A stretch of DNA of 20,906 bases from Legionellales bacterium UBA2469 (GCA_002342175.1 DDPL01000043.1:48577-69482), one strand, 5' to 3'; positions 1 through 7,755 are shown, counted from the first letter of the stretch. Numbers and translations are program-made. The notes: generated by a model not told the origin, from the sequence alone.

Positions 1-255
1 GATTTTTCTAAAATAGCGGGTGCGTGTCGCCAATGGTAGCCACATTCTTTTGTCGAGACGATGCTCTGCTTCGGTTTTGACGGCTTCATGTTGAAATAGA
101 TTTAAATATGTATCATTAAATAAATCTTTTTCACGACTACCTTGAGAGATGGTTAATTTCGCCCAGTTTTCTTTTGATTTTGCTTGGTTTTTCCAATAAT
201 TTGCCAAAAGTGCTGTGGTGGCAACATTAAATTGTCTAAGTAATTCAAGTAACAT
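1..255 (-). CDS. Unidentified protein, N-terminal 85 residues (runs off left edge)
   Basis: The frame is open from an ATG at 255 down to base 1, giving 85 codons without a stop, so the gene continues beyond the left edge. The start is supported by a purine-rich ribosome binding site (AGAGG) about 6 nt upstream, which overlaps the stop codon of the hydrolase gene. The peptide begins MLLELLRQFN and looks helical and soluble: it is rich in Lys, Gln and Asn, with no signal peptide or membrane segment. I do not recognise a family. It lies 9 bp downstream of the alpha/beta hydrolase gene on the same strand, so the two are probably co-transcribed. Confidence 0.6.
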   Translation of the reverse strand, partial: MLLELLRQFNVATTALLANYWKNQAKSKENWAKLTISQGSREKDLFNDTYLNLFQHEAVKTEAEHRLDKRMWLPLATRTRYFRKI

Positions 256-264
256 TATCGGCCT

Positions 265-960
265 CTATGATAAAATAAGTTCGGCCAATTTAAATGGCGC
301 TGATATAAATGGACAATGATCTGCATCAATTAACGAATATGGCATTTGGTAACGTTGACACATAAAAATTTGATCTGTCATGGATAACGTTAGATCATCA
401 CGACTGATGATTGCACGTTTAGGAATTGTAGCAAAAACTGCACTTAATCGAACTTTTCCCATGAGTGGTTTTAAGGGTTCGGGTCGTAAGCGGTTCAAAG
501 GAATATCCTCCTTTATGGTTTTGTTGTACATATAAGTTTCAACCGTAGACCAGGGTTCTAAAAATAATTCTTGGTTATTTTCATCAACAACTAAATAAGG
601 CGTTAAATGTTGCGATGTTAAAAGCGGGGTAAGCTCAAGAAGAGATTCATGTTCAAGTGGAACAAAACCATTGATATAAATTAATTCACTTATTCTTTCT
701 GGATATCGACAAGCTACTTCTGAAATGACAAAACCTGCGAAACTATGTCCCACAAGGGTTATCTGCCCATCAATATTATCTATCATTCGACAAATATGTG
801 CAACATAATCTTCAAGGGTGATATCAACTGATTTTAATTGGGGATACTTGACTGTGTGTACAACGCTTTCTTGATCAAGCATATCCAATAATGTATTCCA
901 ACACCAATAACCATGCCATGCACCATGAACCAATAGATAATTTCGCATTGTAAATTGCAT
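265..960 (-). CDS. Alpha/beta-fold hydrolase (esterase-like)
   Basis: A 231-residue cytoplasmic alpha/beta hydrolase of the small single-domain type related to plant methylesterases and salicylate esterases. Visible elements are the oxyanion-hole motif LVHGAWHG near residues 10-17, the nucleophile elbow GHSFAG with Ser73, an acidic candidate at Asp188/Asp189, and the catalytic His215 in DADHCPF. All three triad members are therefore present and the length is normal. The substrate cannot be told from sequence. The annotated ATG at 960 has no clear ribosome binding site. A second in-frame ATG at 948 (MRNYLLVHG) is equally possible and would match family N-termini more tightly. It is transcribed away from the L,D-transpeptidase gene and leads into the unidentified gene at the left edge. 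Confidence 0.85.
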   Translation of the reverse strand: MQFTMRNYLLVHGAWHGYWCWNTLLDMLDQESVVHTVKYPQLKSVDITLEDYVAHICRMIDNIDGQITLVGHSFAGFVISEVACRYPERISELIYINGFVPLEHESLLELTPLLTSQHLTPYLVVDENNQELFLEPWSTVETYMYNKTIKEDIPLNRLRPEPLKPLMGKVRLSAVFATIPKRAIISRDDLTLSMTDQIFMCQRYQMPYSLIDADHCPFISAPFKLAELILS

Positions 961-1081
961 TTAGATGAAAAAAAATGCAGTTTATCATGAACCTTATTAG
1001 AAAAGAAAGAATTCAATTCATCAATCTTGCTAGAAAAATAGTCTATAATAGATTCATATAAAATAACAAATAGACATAGTG

Positions 1082-2284
1082 ATGAAAAAAAAACATATGG
1101 TCATGTTAATTGGTTTTTATATCTTATCCCAACCTGTCTGGTCATTGCCTTTGGGTGATGGGTACATTGTCAAGTCGAGTGACGCCGAACAAATATCTTA
1201 TCCTCATCAAGAAATTCTCACCAGTCCCGAGCTGCGCAGTCGAATAAAAATGATTGCGCCTGGCATACATCAAGATGTTTTAGATAAGGTGGTGACATCC
1301 CTTGAGTGTAGTAATCATTATTCCATTGAACACAATGCTATTCTTACCATTATTGACTATTCACTCCCCTCTTCAGAAAAAAGATTATGGGTCATTGATT
1401 TATTTGAAAAGAAACTTCTTTACCATACTTATGTTGCCCATGGCTTAAAATCTGGAGAGAAACAATCTAATTTCTTTTCTAATCAAAATAATAGTCGAGC
1501 TAGCAGTATAGGCTTATATTTGACCCGACAAGCCTATTATGGTCGTGAAGGAACATCGTTAAGATTAACCGGTATCGATCGAGGATTTAATGATAATGCC
1601 GATTATCGCGCAATTGTAATGCATGGGGCCTTTTATGTTGAGGAAGATTTTATTAAAAAATACGGGCGTGCTGGTCGGAGTTGGGGTTGTCCTGCTTTAC
1701 CTCATAGTCAATCCCAAAAAATTATTCAAAGCATCAAAGATAATAGCATGATGGTTGTCTATTATCCCCAAGATAAATGGCTTTTAAAATCACAATATCT
1801 TAATTGCCAAAATTACAACTATATCCCTTTGCGTCAAGATATCGATCCGGCCAATATTCCTGCCTCAGATATTGATAATCGAGAAGACGTTTTATTTGTG
1901 AATATTCCAGCAAAAACATTTGGTGGTGAAACCGCACCGATTATAGCAATGAAAGCCAATATATATAAAAATATCTTTCAAAAACCGATTCCTATGGAAA
2001 GAATGATTCGTCGTCGTATTCATCAAGAAGAGTATATTGCATTAAGTACAACTGAATTTACACAAATGACACAGAAAAATGATCCGAAAGAATTACAATA
2101 TATCTGTTTTATAGTGCCCTCGCTTAAAAACAATCGGGGGTATTTTCAAACGGTCATTCGGGCTGTCAATTTAGGCAATATAAGTCAATTAAACACCCTG
2201 GATGGATTAAAAATAATCATGTCCAATCAAAAGGTTATACATTTGCAAACAAACCATCAATTTATCCGTTGGCTCGGGCTTTGA
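1082..2284 (+). CDS. Exported L,D-transpeptidase-like protein (YkuD_2 family)
   Basis: A roughly 400-residue exported protein with a murein L,D-transpeptidase catalytic domain of the YkuD_2 type. The N-terminus is a signal peptide: Lys cluster, hydrophobic stretch, and likely cleavage near QPVWS-LPLG. Counting from the GTG at 1079, the catalytic core includes His121 (AHGLKSGE), His182 (VMHGAFYV) and the nucleophile Cys204 in GRSWGCPALP, which is the family hallmark. Such enzymes act on peptidoglycan stem peptides in the periplasm, either cross-linking or anchoring proteins, but the exact reaction of YkuD_2 members is poorly defined. Residues from about 250 to the end are an extra region I cannot assign. 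The start could be GTG at 1079 or, preferred here, ATG at 1082; neither has a strong ribosome binding site. The PPR gene follows after 43 bp on the same strand. Confidence 0.85.
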   Translation: MKKKHMVMLIGFYILSQPVWSLPLGDGYIVKSSDAEQISYPHQEILTSPELRSRIKMIAPGIHQDVLDKVVTSLECSNHYSIEHNAILTIIDYSLPSSEKRLWVIDLFEKKLLYHTYVAHGLKSGEKQSNFFSNQNNSRASSIGLYLTRQAYYGREGTSLRLTGIDRGFNDNADYRAIVMHGAFYVEEDFIKKYGRAGRSWGCPALPHSQSQKIIQSIKDNSMMVVYYPQDKWLLKSQYLNCQNYNYIPLRQDIDPANIPASDIDNREDVLFVNIPAKTFGGETAPIIAMKANIYKNIFQKPIPMERMIRRRIHQEEYIALSTTEFTQMTQKNDPKELQYICFIVPSLKNNRGYFQTVIRAVNLGNISQLNTLDGLKIIMSNQKVIHLQTNHQFIRWLGL

Positions 2285-2327
2285 AATAGATTAGAATAAA
2301 TTTTACGTGATCTAATGACCTGAACTT

Positions 2328-4100
2328 ATGAGCCTTTTTACAGCGACCCCTGCCCAGCATATTGAACAATATATTCAACAACTCCTTCAAGTCAAACAGT
2401 TCCAATATTCAGATAAATCGATTTACGTTGAATTAAATGCACAACTCAAAAATAAACAGTCTATTCGAGATATTTCACAATTTTTCCATGAAATGATTCA
2501 ACATCAAATTTTTCCGAATGTCTTTATCTTAAATCAAATGATGGAAAAATTATTTCGATTAAATCAACCTAATTTAGCCTTGAAAATTTTCCAATTAATT
2601 AAACAGCATCAAATTGGAAATGCCATTACATACAATACGCTCATATCGAATATCAATAAAAAATCTAACTTTCCTCAAGAATTTGTTGAAGAGCTTTTCC
2701 ACGAGGCAACGATGTCGGGTTGTGCTAACCTAACCACTTACAATACGATGATATATGGATTAGCCAAACAATCTCCTGCAAATTTAATTCGAGCTCGTGA
2801 AATATTCGATCAAATGAAAACATCCAGTGCACCCAATCTAGTCACCTACGGCAACATGTTATATGTCATGTCAAGAATTAGACCAACACCCATAGCAGAA
2901 GCTCGCGATTTATTTGAAGAAGCCAAACAAGTCTTTGGTGAATTGGATAGTGTGATTTATGCCAATATACTTTTAAATATTGCTTATAGTTCGGCACCTG
3001 ATTTAGATCTCACTCAAGATGTATTACATCAAGCCATTAGCGCTAAACAAGCAAATCGTTTTATATTTGGCAATGCTCTATTAGCCATTGCAAAATCCCA
3101 AGATCCAAATATTAGTCTTGCGATTCAAATTCTTAATCTATCCAAACGTTTTCAAGCAGTGGATACGATAGCATATACAAACACTATCGCTGCTATTGCA
3201 AAATCCGCATACCCCAATGTCGATTTGGTTTGTAATCTCCTAAAAGAGGCACGTCAACAGCAATTAACAGATACCGTCATGTACGCATGTGCATTAGACG
3301 CTGTCGCTAACTCAAAAGAAGTGTCATTAGAAAAAGCCTTACAAATTTTTAATGAAGCGGAATATTTAAATAAATTGAATGCTATCACTTTTTCCAGCAT
3401 GATTCATGTCATAGCAAAATCAGCACAACCGAACACCCAATTGGCCTTTGAATTTTTTAACAAAGCAAAAATTTCAAATTTCTTAGATCCACATTTATAT
3501 GGCAACATTCTTCAGGTTCTTGCAAAGAGTTCTCCCGCAGATGCCCAACTGGCATTTAAACTCATTCAAGAAGGACAATCTCAACACTGCATTGATGCAG
3601 TTGGATATGCCAATGCAATGCTTGCCGTTTTAAATAGTGAAGAGCAACATCACGACTTAGCTTTGCGCTTGTATGAGATGGCTCAGCAACACCAATGTCT
3701 CAATCTCATTTTAACCACCAATACCTTAAAAGTTTTAGAGAAAAACCCCAAAAAAAATGCCCCTTTTGCATTGAAAATTTATGAGGACTCAATGGAAAGA
3801 GGTCATGTGGATGATATTTTGCATGCCAATATTTTAAAAATATTGCTTCAAATCCCCCACCCACCACTTTTAAAAATTATGTCTATATTAGAACAGGTGA
3901 ATAATTTAGAAACCATTGCGTGTCGTATCCCAGATATCAATGAAAAGTTACATCATCTCTATCATCTAATGCCACTGATTCCTTTACATGTTCATCAAAT
4001 CAGCTTACCACTATTTGGCGCCCATTATTTAAAGTCTTTAGATGTGTTTTTGCAAGAAACCATCGCCCCCTCATTGGAGACCCGTGTTTTGTGTTACTAA
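2328..4100 (+). CDS. Pentatricopeptide repeat (PPR) RNA-binding protein
   Basis: A 590-residue helical-repeat protein with no signal peptide or membrane segment. From residue 64 to about 530 it is built of 13 PPR-type units. Each opens with a motif like N/D-x-x-T-Y-N-T-L-I and carries a second helix like A-x-x-[IL]-F-x-x-A-K. Nine consecutive unit starts (residues 207 to 495) are spaced at exactly 36 residues, the length of a long-type PPR. PPR proteins bind single-stranded RNA one base per repeat and are mainly known from plant organelles; bacterial examples are few. The residues that contact RNA are conserved in kind: the last position of 12 units is Asn or Asp, and position 5 is N, G, A, T or S. 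The C-terminal 60 residues are not repeats. The gene sits between an L,D-transpeptidase gene and acs, with only 14 bp to acs. Whether it acts in the bacterium or is exported to a host is not shown. TPR or SEL1 repeats are less likely given the period and the TYNTLI motif. Confidence 0.88.
   Translation: MSLFTATPAQHIEQYIQQLLQVKQFQYSDKSIYVELNAQLKNKQSIRDISQFFHEMIQHQIFPNVFILNQMMEKLFRLNQPNLALKIFQLIKQHQIGNAITYNTLISNINKKSNFPQEFVEELFHEATMSGCANLTTYNTMIYGLAKQSPANLIRAREIFDQMKTSSAPNLVTYGNMLYVMSRIRPTPIAEARDLFEEAKQVFGELDSVIYANILLNIAYSSAPDLDLTQDVLHQAISAKQANRFIFGNALLAIAKSQDPNISLAIQILNLSKRFQAVDTIAYTNTIAAIAKSAYPNVDLVCNLLKEARQQQLTDTVMYACALDAVANSKEVSLEKALQIFNEAEYLNKLNAITFSSMIHVIAKSAQPNTQLAFEFFNKAKISNFLDPHLYGNILQVLAKSSPADAQLAFKLIQEGQSQHCIDAVGYANAMLAVLNSEEQHHDLALRLYEMAQQHQCLNLILTTNTLKVLEKNPKKNAPFALKIYEDSMERGHVDDILHANILKILLQIPHPPLLKIMSILEQVNNLETIACRIPDINEKLHHLYHLMPLIPLHVHQISLPLFGAHYLKSLDVFLQETIAPSLETRVLCY
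2517..3917 (+). repeat. Tandem array of 13 PPR units within the PPR gene
   Basis: At protein level the units start at residues 64, 98, 134, 170, 207, 243, 279, 315, 351, 387, 423, 459 and 495. Spacing is 34, 36, 36, 37, then eight times 36. The units have diverged in DNA sequence, so this is an old amplification rather than a recent tandem duplication. Pairs of RNA-contacting residues (position 5 and last residue) for units 1-12 are N-N, N-N, N-N, G-D, A-N, G-D, T-D, A-N, S-D, G-D, A-N, T-D. Unit 13 is degenerate at its end. Confidence 0.85.
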
Positions 4101-4114
4101 TGGAATAATTATTT

Positions 4115-4528
4115 ATGTCTGAAGTCATTCAAATTAAACCAGAAATGGATTTTCACCTTTCTTTAGAAGAATATTTAAAACGCTATCATGATTCAATTGA
4201 ATCTCCCCTTAAATTCTGGGAAGAACAAGCTCAACATTGGTTACAATGGGATGAGACATGGACATCGGTCATGTCCGGATCTTTTCAGGCATTACCCATT
4301 ACATGGTTTAAAGATGGAAAACTCAATGTCTCAGCCAACTGCTTAGATAGACATTTGGTTCGTAATTCACAAAAAAACGCCATTATTTGGCAAGGCAATG
4401 AGCCCAATGAAATTGAATATATTACCTACGAAATGCTTTATCATAAAACATGCCAAGCTGCGAACATATTAAAATCTCTCAATGTCCAAAGGGGTTGTGG
4501 TTTGTATTTATATGCCATTGGTCCCTGA
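4115..4528 (+). pseudogene. acs: Acetyl-CoA synthetase, N-terminal fragment (frameshifted)
   Basis: This 137-codon frame encodes the N-terminal part of AMP-forming acetyl-CoA synthetase: the FWEEQAQ segment near residue 35, the N-C-L-D-RHL motif near residues 116-121, and the helix ANILKSLNVQRG ending at residue 127. After Gly127 the reading frame no longer matches the family; ten aberrant residues follow and then a stop. The match resumes in the +1 frame as VVCIYMPLVPEA. Acs activates acetate to acetyl-CoA via acetyl-AMP in the cytoplasm. Read together with the following frame, the restored protein would be about 629 residues, close to the normal length (about 650 in E. coli). It starts 14 bp after the PPR stop, with no strong ribosome binding site. 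Confidence 0.85.
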
Positions 4529-6002
4529 AGCCATTTATTTTATGTTGGCCTGTGCGCGTATTGGCGCCATTCATAATGTTGTTTTTGCAGGTTTTGCCAG
4601 TGAGTCGTTAAGCCAACGTATCCAAGATTCTGAGGCTAAAATTATTTTGACAGCTGATGCTTATATGCGTGGTTATAAGAAAGTTGAACTTAAATCAATT
4701 GTCAATGAAGCACTCACAACTTGCCCCAGTATTGAACACGTCATTGTCTTCAATCGATTAAATGATGACATTGATTGGCAAGAAGGCCGCGATATTTGGT
4801 ACCATGAATTATTGAAGAATGTTGAAAATCATTGTCCATATGAGATTATGGATAGCGACTCGCCTCTTTTTATTCTTTATACATCCGGCTCAACGGGCAA
4901 ACCTAAAGGTATTCTCCATACGACTGGTGGTTATGCACTTTATGCTGCCATGACGTATTATTATTTATTCAATCATCAAGAAAATTCGATTCATTGGTGT
5001 ACTGCGGATATCGGCTGGATAACTGGACACACATATTCTGTTTATGGACCACTTCTGAATGGAGCAACCATCCTGCTGTTTGAGGGTATTCCCAATTACC
5101 CAGATTTTTCGAGATATTGGCAAATCATTGATAAATTCAAAGTCACTTCTTTTTATACCGCCCCGACGGCACTTCGCGCCCTTCGCCACGAAGGAAATCA
5201 ATGGATTAAGCCCTATTCATTAAAATCACTGAGAATCCTTGGCTCTGTTGGAGAACCTATTAATCCTGAAGTATGGAAATGGTATTTTACTGAAATTGGA
5301 AAAGAACATTGCCCCATCGTGAATACATGGTGGCAAACTGAGTCGGGTGGTGTTTTACTATCACCATTTCCCTCTTCTTCAGATTTTATTCCTGGCTCAG
5401 CAGGATTGCCATTTTTTGGAATTCTTCCTGCAATAAGTGCTGAGGGCATGCTTTATATCAAAAATCCTTGGCCTGGTATGCTCAAAACTGTTTATAAAAA
5501 TCCGGAACGATTTAAACAAGCTTATTTCCCAAACCCGGAATTAGGTTACCTTACAGGAGATGGGGCCTATCAAAATGAGCATGGTGAGATTCACATTACT
5601 GGTCGTTTAGATGATATGATAAAAGTTTCTGGACACCGTTTAGGAACTGCTGAATTAGAAAATGCGCTAATTAGCTATCCTGACGTATCCGAGTCAGCGA
5701 TTATCGGTATTCCTCATGAAATAAAAGGAGAGTGCATCATTGCATTCATTGTTTCAAAAACATCTACGCCACCTATAAATCAAGATATTATCAAGCACCT
5801 AAGAGAAACCATCGGCCCAATCGCAACACCTGAAAAAATCTACTGGGTGCCTGGAGTACCCAAGACACGTTCAGGTAAAATCATGCGACGTATTTTAAAG
5901 AAAATTACATTAAACGAAGATATTGGTGACACTTCTTCTCTTGCTAATCCTGAAGTTATTTCTCAACTCATTGATTTATTGTTTAAAAAAAATAAACAAT
6001 GA
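4482..6002 (+). pseudogene. acs: Acetyl-CoA synthetase, main C-terminal part in shifted frame
   Basis: The genuine Acs match in this frame begins at about 4497 and runs to the stop at 6002. Counting from the in-frame ATG at 4482, one sees the P-loop-like adenylation motif SGSTGKPKG (135-143), the Acs-specific ADIGWITGHTY (175-185), NTWWQTESGG (281-290), LTGD (357-360), the hinge region GRLDDMIKVSGHRLGTAE (374-391), and the C-terminal PKTRSGKIMRR with Lys466, the usual regulatory acetylation lysine. All catalytic motifs downstream of the lesion are intact, so the lesion looks recent or is a sequencing error. Translation from 4482 alone would lack about 125 N-terminal residues and has no ribosome binding site, so a functional product from it is doubtful. 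If the frameshift is real, acetate activation by Acs is lost. Confidence 0.85.
4488..4500 (+). other. Frameshift site in acs
   Basis: Frame 1 reads CAA AGG GGT TGT while the family expects Gln/Lys-Arg-Gly-Asp-Val-Val. Restoring two bases, giving GGT GAT GTG GTT, recovers the conserved G-D-V-V. The simplest explanation is loss of GA after GGT (4493-4495). A one-base insertion in the GGGGTT run is the alternative, but it would omit the conserved Asp. Confidence 0.7.
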
Positions 6003-6019
6003 CGCTATATTTATACTAC

Positions 6020-6047
6020 TGGACAAATTAAAAACAAGTACTATACT
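6020..6047 (+). promoter_or_regulatory. Sigma70-like promoter of the small secreted peptide gene
   Basis: A -35 box TGGACA (6020-6025) and a -10 box TATACT (6042-6047) are separated by 16 bp. Transcription would start near 6054, just before an A/T palindrome, and give a leader of about 30 nt ending in a good ribosome binding site. Confidence 0.6.
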
Positions 6048-6054
6048 AAGGATG

Positions 6055-6070
6055 TAATATATGTATATTA
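6055..6070. promoter_or_regulatory. Perfect 7-bp A/T inverted repeat in the leader of the small peptide gene
   Basis: TAATATA-TG-TATATTA is a perfect inverted repeat with a 2-nt spacer. It lies at the predicted transcription start and ends 3 nt before the ribosome binding site. It could be an operator for a dimeric repressor or a weak A/U hairpin in the leader. In AT-rich DNA chance occurrence is possible. Confidence 0.35.
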
Positions 6071-6085
6071 CTTAGGAGAAATAAA

Positions 6086-6334
6086 ATGAAAAGGACAATT
6101 AAACAAATCATTGCAATTGCAGCATTTGTTGCAGCTGGGCAAGTATATGCCAGTGGTTTGACCACTCACGGCGGAAACCTTGTTGTTGGTTTAGGAAAAG
6201 GTGGCGGTGAGGTTGTTAAATTTGTGGGCAATACCACCAATAGCATTATTCAACCCATTTTAAAAGTTGGTGGCGATGCCAGTGAAAAAACCTGGAGCTA
6301 TGTCGATCATTCAACCCACAAAATGATGAAATAA
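6086..6334 (+). CDS. Small secreted glycine-rich protein of unknown function
   Basis: An 82-residue protein with a clear signal peptide: MKRTIKQ, then the hydrophobic IIAIAAFVAAG, with cleavage after QVYA before Ser-Gly. The mature part is about 59 residues. It contains HGGNLVVGLGKGGGEVVKFV followed by Asn/Thr-rich and polar segments, and ends HKMMK. There are no cysteines and no lipobox. The ribosome binding site TTAGGAG (6072-6078) is 7 nt from the ATG, the best in this half of the window. With its own promoter and a strong terminator it is a monocistronic, probably well-expressed gene. I do not recognise the family. A periplasmic, outer-membrane-associated or secreted peptide is likely; a membrane-active role is only speculation from the glycine-rich valine segments. 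Confidence 0.75.
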   Translation: MKRTIKQIIAIAAFVAAGQVYASGLTTHGGNLVVGLGKGGGEVVKFVGNTTNSIIQPILKVGGDASEKTWSYVDHSTHKMMK

Positions 6335-6346
6335 TTATATATTTGT

Positions 6347-6391
6347 CCGCTAATCGATTGTATTCCATGATTAGCGGTTTTTTTATTTTTT
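6347..6391 (+). terminator. Intrinsic terminator after the small secreted peptide gene
   Basis: A perfect 9-bp stem, CCGCTAATC (6347-6355) with GATTAGCGG (6369-6377), has a 13-nt loop and is followed directly by TTTTTTTATTTTTT. This is a textbook rho-independent terminator 13 bp after the stop codon, and the clearest one in the window. Confidence 0.9.
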
Positions 6392-6480
6392 AAATTCAGT
6401 TAAACCCCCTAGATATATTACAAAATTCTCTTTAAAATAGCCGGAAATTATGACTTTTTCGATGGCTTAAAAGGGAATTT

Positions 6481-7755
6481 ATGAAATCGAAACCATATAT
6501 ATCTTCTCAGGATTTTTTCTTTAGTACACTCAAGGAAGACTTAAATCCAAACTTTACACCGCTTGAATGGGCATGTTTTCTAGGCAACTTAGAAAATGTT
6601 AAAAATATTTTACATTCAAATAATCCTATTCAAGATAACCCATGTTTTTTAAATGCCATATTACTGAGTATCCAACAAAATCATGAGAATATTTTTAATT
6701 ATTTTCTCGAACGCCATGATTTTCATCCTATATTTGAAAATCATCTTCAATCTATTCAAAATCACATTGAAGAATATGGACATCTTCGTTACCATCAAAA
6801 AATCAATACCATCATTCAAAATGAGCAAATCTTTGAAACCAATGAAATCATTAAGCGATTAGCGAGCTATTATCATACACAATTAGGATCCGCCGCACTT
6901 GAACAACACCTTCAAAATTTGCGAAATTATATTTCTAAAATATATCATCAATCCAAAGCCATTTATATTACACCCGATCAGGTGTGTGTTCATTTACCAC
7001 TTAACTGGGAATCTTTTCAATTGATGGCCAGTGATTACGATATTTCATCTCAAAAAGGAATGTTAAATGCATATTGTAAACACCCCATTCATACAGCTTG
7101 GCGTTATTTGCATCCATCTCATGCATGGTTTGCTAATGCAAATTTACCCGAATTTACATATGAAGAACTGATTTGGAAATCATTAACACAGAAAAAATGG
7201 ATCATTATCCTGATGTGGCTAGCAGTATCTGATCTACAACAACCACCACCCAAAAATCACCCTTTTATCAAAACAGTTGAAGATAGAATTCATTTATTTC
7301 TTCAACATTTCTCTGAAATTCACAACCATATTCAGGAACCAGGCATGCATATGCTGCATGCGATAATAGGACATCCAATGGTAAAAATCGTATCTGCCCA
7401 AAGCCTCATACAAGAGCAAAAGAATTTTGTCTTAAATATTCTTTTCAAACGATATAGTAAAACCCCGACCAATGTTTTGATTTCCTCAACTTCGCAAGAG
7501 TTTGTGCTTTCAGAAGAAGAACAAACAGAATTCTCAATGCTAATGCAGAGAAAACTTGGCAATCACTGGTCATTAAATCCTGAACTCATGAATGAATCTA
7601 AAACCCATCTTCAGACCATTCATCAAAAATTTCCTGAGTTGATTGAACAAGTGCTTGAGCTGCATGCGCATACACGACAGATATCATTACAACATCATTT
7701 CTTTCAATCAGAAGAATTGCATAAATCTCATGATTCTATTGGTTTAACACTTTAA
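6481..7755 (+). CDS. Ankyrin-like protein of unknown function
   Basis: A 424-residue, mostly helical soluble protein with no signal peptide. Residues 25-46 (FTPLEWACFLGNLENVKNIL) match the ankyrin repeat pattern TPLHxAxxxGxxxxVxxLL, and residues 53-80 look like a second, degenerate repeat. The rest, about 340 residues rich in His, Gln and Asn, has no family I recognise. A short hydrophobic stretch (IIILMWLAVS, 241-250) is too short for a membrane helix. The start ATG has AAGGGA 5 nt upstream. Ankyrin proteins in host-associated Legionellales are often secreted effectors, but nothing here proves export. The 3' end overlaps the stop codon of the convergent porin gene by 4 bp, and the gene follows the terminator of the small peptide gene, so it has its own promoter, which I could not identify. 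Confidence 0.7.
   Translation: MKSKPYISSQDFFFSTLKEDLNPNFTPLEWACFLGNLENVKNILHSNNPIQDNPCFLNAILLSIQQNHENIFNYFLERHDFHPIFENHLQSIQNHIEEYGHLRYHQKINTIIQNEQIFETNEIIKRLASYYHTQLGSAALEQHLQNLRNYISKIYHQSKAIYITPDQVCVHLPLNWESFQLMASDYDISSQKGMLNAYCKHPIHTAWRYLHPSHAWFANANLPEFTYEELIWKSLTQKKWIIILMWLAVSDLQQPPPKNHPFIKTVEDRIHLFLQHFSEIHNHIQEPGMHMLHAIIGHPMVKIVSAQSLIQEQKNFVLNILFKRYSKTPTNVLISSTSQEFVLSEEEQTEFSMLMQRKLGNHWSLNPELMNESKTHLQTIHQKFPELIEQVLELHAHTRQISLQHHFFQSEELHKSHDSIGLTL

Noticed and set aside
488..512. AAAGGAGGATA-like sequence inside the hydrolase message as a target of the PPR protein
   Set aside because: It matches seven of nine bases of the inferred GAGGAGGAG core, but such internal sites are expected by chance and the target itself is only inferred.
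1027..1049. Promoter for the L,D-transpeptidase gene (TATAAT at 1044-1049)
   Set aside because: The -10 box is perfect, but no -35 box lies at 15-19 bp; the nearest, TTGCTA, is only 11 bp away. I do not call it.
2517..3917. TPR or SEL1-like repeats instead of PPR
   Set aside because: The 36-residue period, the TYNTLI-type first helix and the Asn/Asp at every unit end fit PPR. TPR (34) and SEL1 (36-38, with AAxxGxxxA motifs) patterns are absent.
4482..4530. Programmed +1 ribosomal frameshifting to express full-length Acs
   Set aside because: The only candidate slip is at AGG-G. It would delete the Gly-Asp pair that Acs conserves, and there is no stop codon or structure at the slip site. A 2-bp deletion explains the alignment better.
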